From the NCBI GenBank assembly GCA_051653405.1, contig JBOFWC010000020.1:1-19073 (forward strand): 19,073 bases of DNA. Reading direction: 5' to 3'. This stretch comes from Proteocatella sp051653405. Its GTDB lineage: Bacteria > Bacillota > Clostridia > Peptostreptococcales > Filifactoraceae. Position numbers and translations under genes: made by a program. The notes below the pieces were generated by a model. That model had not been told where the DNA came from. It did no database searches and saw nothing but the letters and a program-made list of their open reading frames with translations. Every line of letters starts with the position of its first letter. Within the stretch, counting starts at the first letter, position 1. Positions 1-7,254 of this stretch are shown in pieces.

Positions 1-23
1 ATAACATTCATGTTTATTATCAT
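1..23 (-). CDS. possible 5' end of a divergent gene (partial, cut by window edge)
   Basis: Read on the minus strand, an ATG at 23-21 is preceded by a good ribosome binding site, AAAGGTGAT (36-28), at normal spacing. The frame stays open to the edge and gives MIINMNV. Only seven codons are visible, so neither the family nor the reality of the gene can be settled. If real, it is transcribed away from the phosphonate operon, and the 258 bases between them carry both promoters. A regulator of the operon would be a natural guess, but nothing in the sequence shows it. Confidence 0.35.
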
Positions 24-281
24 CTATATCACCTTTTCAGTTATAGTTAATTGTTAGTATAATATTTATTTATTTCATTTATTTAGAATAACAAGGTTTA
101 AATTACATGTCTAATTAAAAAAATCTATACGATTTTAAAGACTAGTCTATAGTTGGATAGCAATATATAGATATTTAATTTTTTAACTTAGAATTTACAC
201 AAAATTAACTAAATTAAGATTATTTAAGCGTGAGTTATGTTGTTATAATGTCATTAATTAAAATATGAACGGGAGGGTATC
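24..281. other. A+T-rich upstream region of the phosphonate operon
   Basis: No gene or structured RNA is evident here. A perfect 10-bp palindrome, AGACTAGTCT, lies at 139-148, about 95 bp upstream of the likely -10 element, and could be an operator. The rest is very A+T-rich, so weak inverted repeats such as 183-191 against 209-217 are not informative. Confidence 0.4.
221..249 (+). promoter_or_regulatory. probable sigma-A promoter of the phosphonate operon
   Basis: An extended -10 element, TGT-TATAAT, occupies 241-249. The -35 position at 17-bp spacing (221-226, TATTTA) is poor, which is tolerated with an extended -10. The start of the first gene is 32 bp downstream with a GGGAGG-type ribosome binding site. 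Confidence 0.5.
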
Positions 282-1061
282 ATGCTTAAATTAAAAAATA
301 TAAGTAAATCATATGGAGAGATTCCTATATTGGAAGATATTAATTTAGAAATAGGCGAAGGTGAAATTGTTTCTATTTTAGGTTCTTCTGGAAGTGGTAA
401 GACAACTTTGTTAAATGTTATTTTAGGAACTACAGATTGTGATTTAGGAGTAATAGAGTTTGATGGGAATGATATTACTAATAAATCTATGGAAACTAGG
501 GGATTTAATATTGTTTTTCAAGATTATGCACTTTTTCCTAATCTTAATGCTTATAGAAATATAACTTATGGATTAAGGAATAAGCCTAATATTTCTACCA
601 CTGAAGAAGTAAATGAGTTAATCGAAATTTTAGGATTAAAAGAACATCTAAATAAAAGTATTGAGCATCTGTCAGGGGGGCAAAAGCAGAGAGTAGCACT
701 TGCACGAACACTTGTTATGAAACCCAAAATATTGTTATTGGATGAGCCTCTAAGTGCGCTTGATGGAGTGATAAAAGAATCCATAAAGGAAAAGATAAAA
801 ACTATAGCAAAGCGGTTCAAGCTTACTACAATTATTGTGACACACGATCCTGAAGAAGCATTAAGTATGTCTGATAAGGTAATGATATTAAATAAGGGTC
901 GTATTGTACAGTATGCAGAACCACAGGATATTATTCAAAGTCCAACAGAAGATTTTGTAAAAGATTTTATAATAAAGCAGCTTGAAATAAAAAGAAATAA
1001 TATTTTAAATCTATTTAATTTATCCTCAAAAAGACCTGTGTTGCATGTGGTAGGGGAGTGA
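282..1061 (+). CDS. ABC transporter ATP-binding protein, 2-aminoethylphosphonate uptake (PhnT-like)
   Basis: This is the cytoplasmic ATPase that powers the importer encoded by the next two genes. At 259 residues it is shorter than many importer ATPases that carry a full C-terminal TOBE domain. Visible motifs are Walker A GSSGSGKT (34-41), Q-loop Gln80, signature LSGGQ (130-134), Walker B ILLLDEP (150-156), D-loop SALD (158-161) and switch His188. The sequence resembles the iron/spermidine/phosphonate importer branch of ABC ATPases. The substrate cannot be read from this protein; it is inferred from phnW and phnX downstream in the same operon. The start has a GGGAGG ribosome binding site, and the stop overlaps the permease start (TGATG), which suggests translational coupling. 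Confidence 0.85.
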   Translation: MLKLKNISKSYGEIPILEDINLEIGEGEIVSILGSSGSGKTTLLNVILGTTDCDLGVIEFDGNDITNKSMETRGFNIVFQDYALFPNLNAYRNITYGLRNKPNISTTEEVNELIEILGLKEHLNKSIEHLSGGQKQRVALARTLVMKPKILLLDEPLSALDGVIKESIKEKIKTIAKRFKLTTIIVTHDPEEALSMSDKVMILNKGRIVQYAEPQDIIQSPTEDFVKDFIIKQLEIKRNNILNLFNLSSKRPVLHVVGE

Positions 1062-2704
1062 TGAATATTAAAAACAAAGAGCGTGATAGAGTTAAGGCCG
1101 TTTTTATATGCTTAGGTGTTTTTTTTGGGGTATTTTTATTATTGCCATTAGGGTGTATTTTTGTAAAATCAATAAGTTGTAAAACTGGATTAACCTTGGA
1201 ATTTTATAAAGATATTATTATAAAAAATAATTTCAAGCAGATTTTTTTTAATAGTATTTTTATTTCGGCATCAGGGGCTTTTATAACTACAATAATAGCT
1301 TTTTTTATTGCGTATACTATAAATTATACGAATATAGACCAGTGTCTTAAGCGAGTTATAAAAATAATTACTATTATGCCAATGCTTCTTCCTACAATTA
1401 CTTATGGATTTGCTATTATTTATTCATTTGGAAAACAAGGATTACTAACATTACTCTTTGGGAAACAGTTGTTTGAAATATATGGAATAAATGGATTATT
1501 GATAGGTTATGTTATATATACTTTACCAATTTCATTTCTTTTGATAAATAATGCGATGGCTTATATTGATAAGAAATTTATGCTGGTTTCAAGGGCTATG
1601 GGGGATAAATTCTATAGAAATTTTCTGTATACAGTTATAAGACCGCTTTTAGGAACGCTTGCCGCTTCTTTTATCCAAAGTTTTACATTGAGTTTTACAG
1701 ACTATGGAATTCCAGCTTCGGTTGGAGGAAATATCGAGCTTCTTTCTACCACGTTATACAATGAAATGCTTGGAAGTATTCCAAATTTTAATACAGGGTC
1801 AGTAGCAGCTGTAATGATGCTTATTCCTTCTGTAGGGAGTTTTTTATTGTTAACATATATCGATCGTTACAATATAAGATATAACAAAATATCAAATGTT
1901 GAAATACCTAAAAATAAGGGAAGAGATATTGTATTTATGATTCTGTCTCTAGGTATATTAATTACAGTATCAGCAGTATTTTTTGTTATATTAGTTGTTC
2001 CTTTTGTAGAACAGTGGCCATATAGGATAGTTTTTTCATTAGAACATGTAAAAGCGGTTTTTTTGGATAATGCTCTTATGTCGATTTACAAAAATTCTCT
2101 ATGGATAGCATTTCTTACGTCAATATTCGGAACCATATCAGTATATGCAGCGGCATTTATTTCTGCAAGAAATGTATTAGGGAAAACATATGGAAAAGCT
2201 GCAGATTTGATATCTGTCCTTGCGAATACTGTTCCAGGGATGGTGTTGGGGGTAGGGTATTTGTTAACGTTCAAAGGTACTTTTATTCAAAATACATTTT
2301 TTATTTTGGTGGTATGCAATATGGTACATTTTTTTTCATCTCCGTATTTAATGATAAAGAATAGTTTGGAAAAGCTAAATTTGTCATGGGAAACGACCGC
2401 CAAATTAATGGGGGATAATCTACTTAAAACTATTATTCGTATAATCATTCCAAATACATTCAAAACTATAATAGAAGTATTCAGTTACTACTTTATTAAT
2501 GCTATGGTTACGGTAAGTGCAGTGATATTTATTGCAGGAGCTAAAACTATGGTAGTTACTGCAAAGATAAAAGAATTACAGCATTTTTCAAATTTCAATG
2601 AAATTTTTGTACTGTCAATATTGATTTTATTTACAAATTTAGTTGTAAAGTATATTTTTACTGTACTTTCAAATAAAAAGAATACTAAAGGAGATATGAT
2701 ATGA
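1061..2704 (+). CDS. ABC transporter permease, two fused permease domains, 2-aminoethylphosphonate uptake
   Basis: This is a membrane protein of about 547 residues made of two binding-protein-dependent permease domains in tandem, so one chain supplies the whole channel. Each half carries an EAA-type loop that docks on the ATPase: one around SRAMGDKFYRNFLYTVIRP and one around TTAKLMGDNLLKTIIRIIIP. About a dozen hydrophobic segments alternate with short polar loops. The layout matches the fused permeases of iron(III) and putative AEP importers. I prefer the ATG at 1061, which overlaps the upstream TGA, to a GTG at 1058, because the AGGGG site at 1052-1056 leaves a better gap. The downstream gene overlaps by ATGA. 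Confidence 0.85.
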   Translation: MNIKNKERDRVKAVFICLGVFFGVFLLLPLGCIFVKSISCKTGLTLEFYKDIIIKNNFKQIFFNSIFISASGAFITTIIAFFIAYTINYTNIDQCLKRVIKIITIMPMLLPTITYGFAIIYSFGKQGLLTLLFGKQLFEIYGINGLLIGYVIYTLPISFLLINNAMAYIDKKFMLVSRAMGDKFYRNFLYTVIRPLLGTLAASFIQSFTLSFTDYGIPASVGGNIELLSTTLYNEMLGSIPNFNTGSVAAVMMLIPSVGSFLLLTYIDRYNIRYNKISNVEIPKNKGRDIVFMILSLGILITVSAVFFVILVVPFVEQWPYRIVFSLEHVKAVFLDNALMSIYKNSLWIAFLTSIFGTISVYAAAFISARNVLGKTYGKAADLISVLANTVPGMVLGVGYLLTFKGTFIQNTFFILVVCNMVHFFSSPYLMIKNSLEKLNLSWETTAKLMGDNLLKTIIRIIIPNTFKTIIEVFSYYFINAMVTVSAVIFIAGAKTMVVTAKIKELQHFSNFNEIFVLSILILFTNLVVKYIFTVLSNKKNTKGDMI

Positions 2705-3684
2705 AAAAGATTTGTTTAAGATTATTTATTATGTTAATGACCTGTATTTTAACTTTTGTTGGTTGTGGAGCTCAAGCTAATGAAGCTGAACAAGTGGTAA
2801 TTTATTCAAATGCGGATGATGAGGCAGTGGCAGTACTTAAATCTACACTGGATTCAAACGGCTATCAAGGAAAGTATATTTTTCAAAGTTTTGGAACATC
2901 AGAGCTTGGAGGTAAGATGCTTGCGGAAGGAAAAGACATAGAGGCAGATATAATAACCATGAGTTCTTATTATATTGATAGTGCACAAAAAGAACATAAT
3001 ATGTTTAGGCCACTTAGTTTTGAGATTAAAACAATAGAAAATTATCCTGATTTTTACGCACCTTTTATAGCTAATCAAGGGGCAATTTTTGTGAATACAA
3101 CGGTGCTTAGCGAGAATAATCTCAAAGCGCCAATATCTCTAAAGGAACTTGGAAATACTGAATATAAAGGACTTGTATCTGTGCCTGATATTACAGGCTC
3201 ATCTACAGCATGGTTAATGATTCAGGCGCTTGTAAATGAGTATGGAGACGATGGTATAGAAGCTATATTAACAGAGATATATAAGAATGCAGATGTTCAT
3301 TTAGAAAAATCAGGTTCAGCTCCATTAAAAAAAGTTCGTACGGGGGAAGTTGCAATAGGGTTTGGTTTGAGACATCAAGGTGTTTTGGATAAAGAAGAAG
3401 GGTTACCTATAGATGTGATAGATCCGACAGAGGGAAATTTCACATTAACGGAATCACTTGCAGTTGTTGATAAAGGAGATAAAACAAAACCTTTAGCGAA
3501 GGACATGATAAAGTGCATAATTGAAAAAGGGCGTGAAGATCTGATGAACTATTATCCAATTTCAATTTATGTGGGAGAGTCATCTGATAAGACCCAACTA
3601 TCGGCAAATTCGAAAATATTTCCAGAAAGCCTTACAGTGGAACTTCTTGAAGAACACAAAGCTATCTCTGAAGGTTGTAAATAA
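2701..3684 (+). CDS. ABC transporter substrate-binding lipoprotein, putative 2-aminoethylphosphonate-binding
   Basis: This extracytoplasmic solute-binding protein of 327 residues should capture the substrate for the importer. It has a lipoprotein signal: a basic start (MKK), a hydrophobic core and a lipobox ending FVGC with Cys22 as the lipidation site. The mature part opens with a VVIYSNADDEAV segment typical of the iron/AEP-type binding family, and later has the GSSTAW and GFGLRHQG segments that usually line the pocket. Its ATG overlaps the permease stop (ATGA). The phosphonate assignment rests mainly on the two catabolic genes directly downstream; polyamine, iron or phosphate-ester ligands cannot be excluded from sequence alone. 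Confidence 0.8.
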   Translation: MKKICLRLFIMLMTCILTFVGCGAQANEAEQVVIYSNADDEAVAVLKSTLDSNGYQGKYIFQSFGTSELGGKMLAEGKDIEADIITMSSYYIDSAQKEHNMFRPLSFEIKTIENYPDFYAPFIANQGAIFVNTTVLSENNLKAPISLKELGNTEYKGLVSVPDITGSSTAWLMIQALVNEYGDDGIEAILTEIYKNADVHLEKSGSAPLKKVRTGEVAIGFGLRHQGVLDKEEGLPIDVIDPTEGNFTLTESLAVVDKGDKTKPLAKDMIKCIIEKGREDLMNYYPISIYVGESSDKTQLSANSKIFPESLTVELLEEHKAISEGCK

Positions 3685-3704
3685 TATTGAAAGGAGATGA
3701 TATT

Positions 3705-4811
3705 TTGGTAAATTATAAACTGCTTACTCCAGGACCACTTACAACCACTCATTCTGTAAAAAGTGAAATGATGTATGATCACTGTACGTGGGATAATGAT
3801 TACAAACAGATTACTCAGACTGTAAGAAATGAATTATTGGTATTGGCAAATGCATCAAAAGAACGCTATACGGCAGTTTTGATGCAAGGTAGTGGGACAT
3901 TTGGAGTGGAATCGGTACTTACAAGTATTGTAGGCGCAGATGAAAAGCTTTTGATACTTTCAAATGGAGCCTATGGAGAACGAATGGTAGATATAGCAAA
4001 TTATTCAGGAATAAGACATAAGGTGATAAATTTTGACTATAACGAATCATTGAGTCTTAAAGTTATAGAAGATATTCTTGATAAAGACGAGGAAATAACT
4101 CATGTAGCGATGGTTCATTGTGAAACTACAACGGGAATTTTAAACGATATGAAATCTGTTGTAAAATTGATAAAAGATAGAAAAAAAATATTTATATTAG
4201 ATGCTATGTCAAGCTTTGGTGGAGTTGAAATAGATGTAGAGAATCTTAATATAGATTATCTCATAAGTTCGTCAAATAAATGCATTCAAGGAGTTCCTGG
4301 TTTTTCGTTCATAATATGTTCTAAACAAGATTTAGAAAAATGTAGAGGTAAAGCTAGAAGTTTGTCACTAGACATTTATGAACAGTGGAAAGCTATGGAA
4401 AAAGACGGGAAATGGAGATTTACTTCTCCAACACATGCAGTTTTAGCATTTTCAAAAGCTTTAGAAGAGCTAAATTATGAAGGTGGAGTTTCAGCTAGAT
4501 CTAGACGATATAGAGAAAATAATGAACTGTTAAATTCTAAGATGAATGAAATTGGAATAGAATCATATGTATCAAAAGAACTTCAAAGTCCAATTATAAC
4601 AACTTTTTTATATCCAGAAAATGTAAGTTTTTGTTTTGAAGATATGTATAATTACATCAAAGAAAGAGGTTATGCAATATATCCAGGAAAATTAACAGAT
4701 GTAGATACATTTCGTATAGGAAATATTGGAGAAATATATTTAGAAGATATAGAGATTCTTTGTAGCATAATTAAAGACTACTTTACAGAGATACGTTTTA
4801 GGGGGATATAG
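3705..4811 (+). CDS. phnW: 2-aminoethylphosphonate--pyruvate transaminase
   Basis: This PLP-dependent enzyme transfers the amino group of 2-aminoethylphosphonate to pyruvate, giving phosphonoacetaldehyde and L-alanine in the cytoplasm. The N-terminal LLTPGPLTTT motif, the cofactor aspartate in DAMSSFGG (Asp166) and the Schiff-base lysine in SSNKCIQGVPG (Lys192) are all present. I place the start at the TTG of 3705, not at 3687, because AGGAG at 3692-3696 would lie inside the longer reading frame, while it sits 8 nt before this TTG. That gives 368 residues, the usual PhnW length. It follows the binding protein by 20 bases and precedes phnX by two, so the two steps of AEP degradation are co-expressed. 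Confidence 0.93.
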   Translation: MVNYKLLTPGPLTTTHSVKSEMMYDHCTWDNDYKQITQTVRNELLVLANASKERYTAVLMQGSGTFGVESVLTSIVGADEKLLILSNGAYGERMVDIANYSGIRHKVINFDYNESLSLKVIEDILDKDEEITHVAMVHCETTTGILNDMKSVVKLIKDRKKIFILDAMSSFGGVEIDVENLNIDYLISSSNKCIQGVPGFSFIICSKQDLEKCRGKARSLSLDIYEQWKAMEKDGKWRFTSPTHAVLAFSKALEELNYEGGVSARSRRYRENNELLNSKMNEIGIESYVSKELQSPIITTFLYPENVSFCFEDMYNYIKERGYAIYPGKLTDVDTFRIGNIGEIYLEDIEILCSIIKDYFTEIRFRGI

Positions 4812-4813
4812 AT

Positions 4814-5599
4814 ATGGGAAAAATAGAAGCTGTAATTTTAGATTGGGCAGGCACAACGGTAGACTTTGGATGTTTTGCACCTGTTCAAGCATTTGTAGAA
4901 TCATTTAAAAGTTTTGGAATAATTCCTACTTTGGAAGAAGTAAGAGAACCTATGGGAATGTTGAAATGGGAACATGTTCATACAATGATGAAGATGCCAA
5001 GGATAACATCTGAATGGAAAAAAGTACATGGGCGTGACTGGACAAATGATGATGTAGAAAAAATATATCAAAATAGTGAATCGTTACTTATGGAAGTACT
5101 TGAAAGATATTCAGATCCCAAGCCTTATGTAGTTGACACAATTGAGGAGTTGAGAAAAAGAAAAATAAAAATTGGTTCAACTACAGGATATATTGATAAG
5201 ATGATGGATATTGTAATACCTAATGCAGAAAGACAGGGTTACTTTGCAGATGTATGTTTTAGTCCCGATTCTGTAAATGGAATGGGAAGACCATATCCTT
5301 TTATGATTTTTAAAAACATGGAATATTTGAGGATTAGTAGCGTTAAATCGGTAATTAAAGTAGGCGATACAGTTTCTGATATAAAAGAAGCAAATCATGC
5401 AGGGGTTATTTCTGTAGGGGTATTAGAGGGAAGTTCAATAATGGGATTAAGTTTGAATGAATATGAGAAGCTTTCAATTGATGGAAAAGAGTTAGAATGT
5501 GAGAGGGTAAGCAAAGTGTATAGGGAATGTGGAGCGGATTATATAATAAAAAACATGAAAGAATTATGTGATTTAATAGATAAGATTGAAAAGCAATAA
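4814..5599 (+). CDS. phnX: phosphonoacetaldehyde hydrolase (phosphonatase)
   Basis: This HAD-superfamily enzyme of 261 residues cleaves the carbon-phosphorus bond of phosphonoacetaldehyde to acetaldehyde and phosphate. Motif I, LDWAGTTVD, holds the nucleophile Asp10. The cap domain contains REPMGMLKWEHV, whose Lys51 is the family's Schiff-base lysine that activates the substrate. The later GSTTGY segment and the VKVGDTVSDIKEA acidic motif complete the HAD core. Together with PhnW this is the standard two-step AEP pathway, yielding phosphate and alanine nitrogen. The ribosome binding site (AGGGGG) lies inside the end of phnW. It is the last gene before a strong terminator. Confidence 0.94.
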   Translation: MGKIEAVILDWAGTTVDFGCFAPVQAFVESFKSFGIIPTLEEVREPMGMLKWEHVHTMMKMPRITSEWKKVHGRDWTNDDVEKIYQNSESLLMEVLERYSDPKPYVVDTIEELRKRKIKIGSTTGYIDKMMDIVIPNAERQGYFADVCFSPDSVNGMGRPYPFMIFKNMEYLRISSVKSVIKVGDTVSDIKEANHAGVISVGVLEGSSIMGLSLNEYEKLSIDGKELECERVSKVYRECGADYIIKNMKELCDLIDKIEKQ

Positions 5600-5618
5600 A
5601 TAAGCTCCCACAAGATTG

Positions 5619-5652
5619 AAAATGCTATTGGATTTTTCCAATAGCATTTTTT
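5619..5652. terminator. bidirectional intrinsic terminator between phnX and the rhodanese gene
   Basis: A 14-bp perfect stem (5619-5632 with 5637-5650) encloses a TTTT loop. The A-run on one side and T-run on the other let it serve both convergent genes. Confidence 0.9.
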
Positions 5653-5667
5653 AATAGTTAGATTAAA

Positions 5668-6621
5668 TTATTCAACTTCATTTACTTCAGCCCATCTGTA
5701 GTAAGATTCGTCATAGTTTTTCACATTTGCATAGCCATTCATTTCAAGAATTTGTTGCATATAAGCTGATCTTATTCCAGCGGTACAATATGTTACGATA
5801 GCATCATCTTTTGAAATTCCATTTGCAGTCATTACCGCATCTATATCAGCATTAGTTTTTAAAGTTCCATCTTCTTTTAAAAGCTCAAGGAAGTTTATAT
5901 TTACTGATCCTGGGATGTGTCCGCCCACTTTTTCGCCATAGTTTGCAGCGCCATCATACTCGGTTTTATCTCTAGTATCTATTACCTTTACTTTGTTTTC
6001 TGCTAAAAGAGTTTTTAATTCATCAGTAGCAATACTAGATGTTAAATCTATATTTTCTACTACAACCTCTGCAGGAACATATGGGGCAGCTTCTTTTGAA
6101 GTAGCAAGGCCTGCATTTGTTATAGCATCGATTCCGCCATCAAGGATTTTTGCATTATCATATCCTGCAAGACTAAGTGTCCAAAGAATTCTTCCGTCAT
6201 CTCCCCAGCCTTTTTTAGTATCTGCAAAGATCACGATATCTTTATCTTTAGTTATGCCCATTTCAGAAAGGGCTTTTGATAATCTTTCTTTATCAAACAC
6301 AACTCCCCAGTTAGGATCTCCTGGTTTTCCATCTCCTACAGTTGAGAATTGTTGCCATACAACGCCGATAGCTCCTTCTAAAGAGCCTGATTTTGTTATA
6401 GCTTCAGGTCCTCTTGCATCGATAGCAAGGAAGTTATCGTTAGCCATATTTGTTTTAATATATTCGATATCTACTATTTTATCACCTACAAAAGTATCAG
6501 CTGCAGCAGGTTGCTCAGTTTCTGGAGTTGATTCAGATGAACTGTTAGCACCACAACCAGTAATTGTTAATGCCAGCACAAGCATCATAATTAAGTTTTT
6601 AAGTATAAATTTCTTTTTCAT
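5668..6621 (-). CDS. lipoprotein with two rhodanese domains (thiosulfate/3-mercaptopyruvate sulfurtransferase type)
   Basis: This is a surface-anchored sulfurtransferase-like protein. The signal is basic (MKKK) plus hydrophobic, with lipobox TITGC; the cysteine should carry lipid. Two rhodanese domains follow. In the second, the active loop CTAGIR has its catalytic Cys (Cys281 counting from the upstream ATG at 6627). In the first, the matching loop reads FADTKKGWGDDGR with no Cys, so it is probably non-catalytic, as in other tandem rhodaneses. An ATG at 6627 is possible, but the AAGGGA site is only 1-2 nt from it and about 8 nt from the ATG at 6621, which I prefer (317 codons). The physiological sulfur donor and acceptor are unknown. 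Confidence 0.85.
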   Translation of the reverse strand: MKKKFILKNLIMMLVLALTITGCGANSSSESTPETEQPAAADTFVGDKIVDIEYIKTNMANDNFLAIDARGPEAITKSGSLEGAIGVVWQQFSTVGDGKPGDPNWGVVFDKERLSKALSEMGITKDKDIVIFADTKKGWGDDGRILWTLSLAGYDNAKILDGGIDAITNAGLATSKEAAPYVPAEVVVENIDLTSSIATDELKTLLAENKVKVIDTRDKTEYDGAANYGEKVGGHIPGSVNINFLELLKEDGTLKTNADIDAVMTANGISKDDAIVTYCTAGIRSAYMQQILEMNGYANVKNYDESYYRWAEVNEVE

Positions 6622-6864
6622 AGTCATTTCCCTTCGTTATAAGTTTTTCTTGAGTAATAAGTTACAGACGTACATATAGATAATAGCATAATTACAAGAG
6701 GTTTCTTATAGAAAATATCTATGGATAAGTAAAATATTTTCTATACATGAATTAACACAAAAATTTTATATTTATAAAAGTGTTATCAATACTCTAAAGC
6801 TAATTTTTATTTTTATAAATAGAGCATATAAAGAATTACAAACGCGATTTTTTGAAAAATTATC
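6622..6864. other. divergent intergenic region upstream of the rhodanese gene and glycine leader
   Basis: There is no gene here. The region is A+T-rich, contains the 12-bp inverted repeat described separately, and leads into the sigma-A promoter of the glycine leader. I could not pick a convincing promoter for the rhodanese gene on the minus strand. Confidence 0.6.
6707..6745. repeat. perfect 12-bp inverted repeat, possible operator upstream of the rhodanese gene
   Basis: TATAGAAAATAT at 6707-6718 is repeated as its exact reverse complement at 6734-6745, with a 15-bp spacer. No T-run follows, so it is not a typical terminator. Its place about 90 bp upstream of the rhodanese start fits a binding site for a dimeric regulator, but the arms are A+T-only apart from one G/C each, so chance is possible. 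Confidence 0.45.
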
Positions 6865-6893
6865 TTGAATTTAATTTGAACATCTGCTATAAT
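6865..6893 (+). promoter_or_regulatory. sigma-A promoter of the glycine riboswitch leader
   Basis: The -35 is TTGAAT (6865-6870). A 17-bp spacer leads to the -10 TATAAT (6888-6893), with a TG extension at 6885-6886. Transcription should begin near 6900, about 45 nt before the first aptamer. Confidence 0.8.
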
Positions 6894-6947
6894 TCTACAA
6901 AACAATATTAAGTGTGCATTATATAAAAATTAAATTAATCGGATGAT

Positions 6948-7120
6948 GATAGCGGGAGAGCGGCATATGCCCACCGAAGAAGTAAATCTTTCAGGTACCC
7001 CATTTTGGGAGATGACCGTTATCGGACGAGCCTCTGGAGAGACTTATTATAAGCACCGAAGGAGCAAGGCTTTATTTTAGCAATATTATAGAGCTGAAAC
7101 TCTCAGGTAAAAGGACAGAG
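6948..7120 (+). promoter_or_regulatory. tandem glycine riboswitch (two aptamers)
   Basis: Aptamer 1 (6948-7023) is closed by GATAGCGG pairing with CCGTTATC. Aptamer 2 (about 7031-7120) is closed by CTCTG (7032-7036) pairing with CAGAG (7116-7120). Both carry the class's conserved pieces: GGGAGAG/GGAGAGA, CACCGAAG or CCACCGAAG, and a CTTTCAGGTA or CTCTCAGGTA element, joined by the short GGACGA linker. Tandem glycine aptamers of this type bind glycine and control glycine catabolism or transport. Here they control the symporter gene downstream through the terminator at 7161. Confidence 0.95.
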
Positions 7121-7160
7121 ATATTCAAGGCATATTTTGTTGTGCCCTTTTTGAATTCAG

Positions 7161-7191
7161 AGGCTATATCTACGCGTAGATATAGCCTTTT
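7161..7191 (+). terminator. expression-platform terminator of the glycine riboswitch
   Basis: A perfect 28-nt palindrome (7161-7188) is followed by T residues. The bases just before and within its 5' arm (CAGAGGC, 7158-7164) are exactly complementary to GCCTCTG (7030-7036), the 5' strand of aptamer-2 P1, which suggests a mutually exclusive antiterminator. A further hairpin at 7123-7156 (ATTCAAGGCA with TGCC and TTGAAT) sits between aptamer and terminator. Confidence 0.9.
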
Positions 7192-7254
7192 CCTATTTTA
7201 AGTTCCTCTTCCTATGTCACTTAAGAAAATACAAAAACTTAGGAGGAATGTTTT

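Noticed and set aside
5993..6679. A 228-codon open frame on the plus strand, antisense to the rhodanese gene
   Set aside because: The minus-strand frame has a lipoprotein signal, two rhodanese domains and a ribosome binding site. The antisense frame has no recognisable motif and no good start site.
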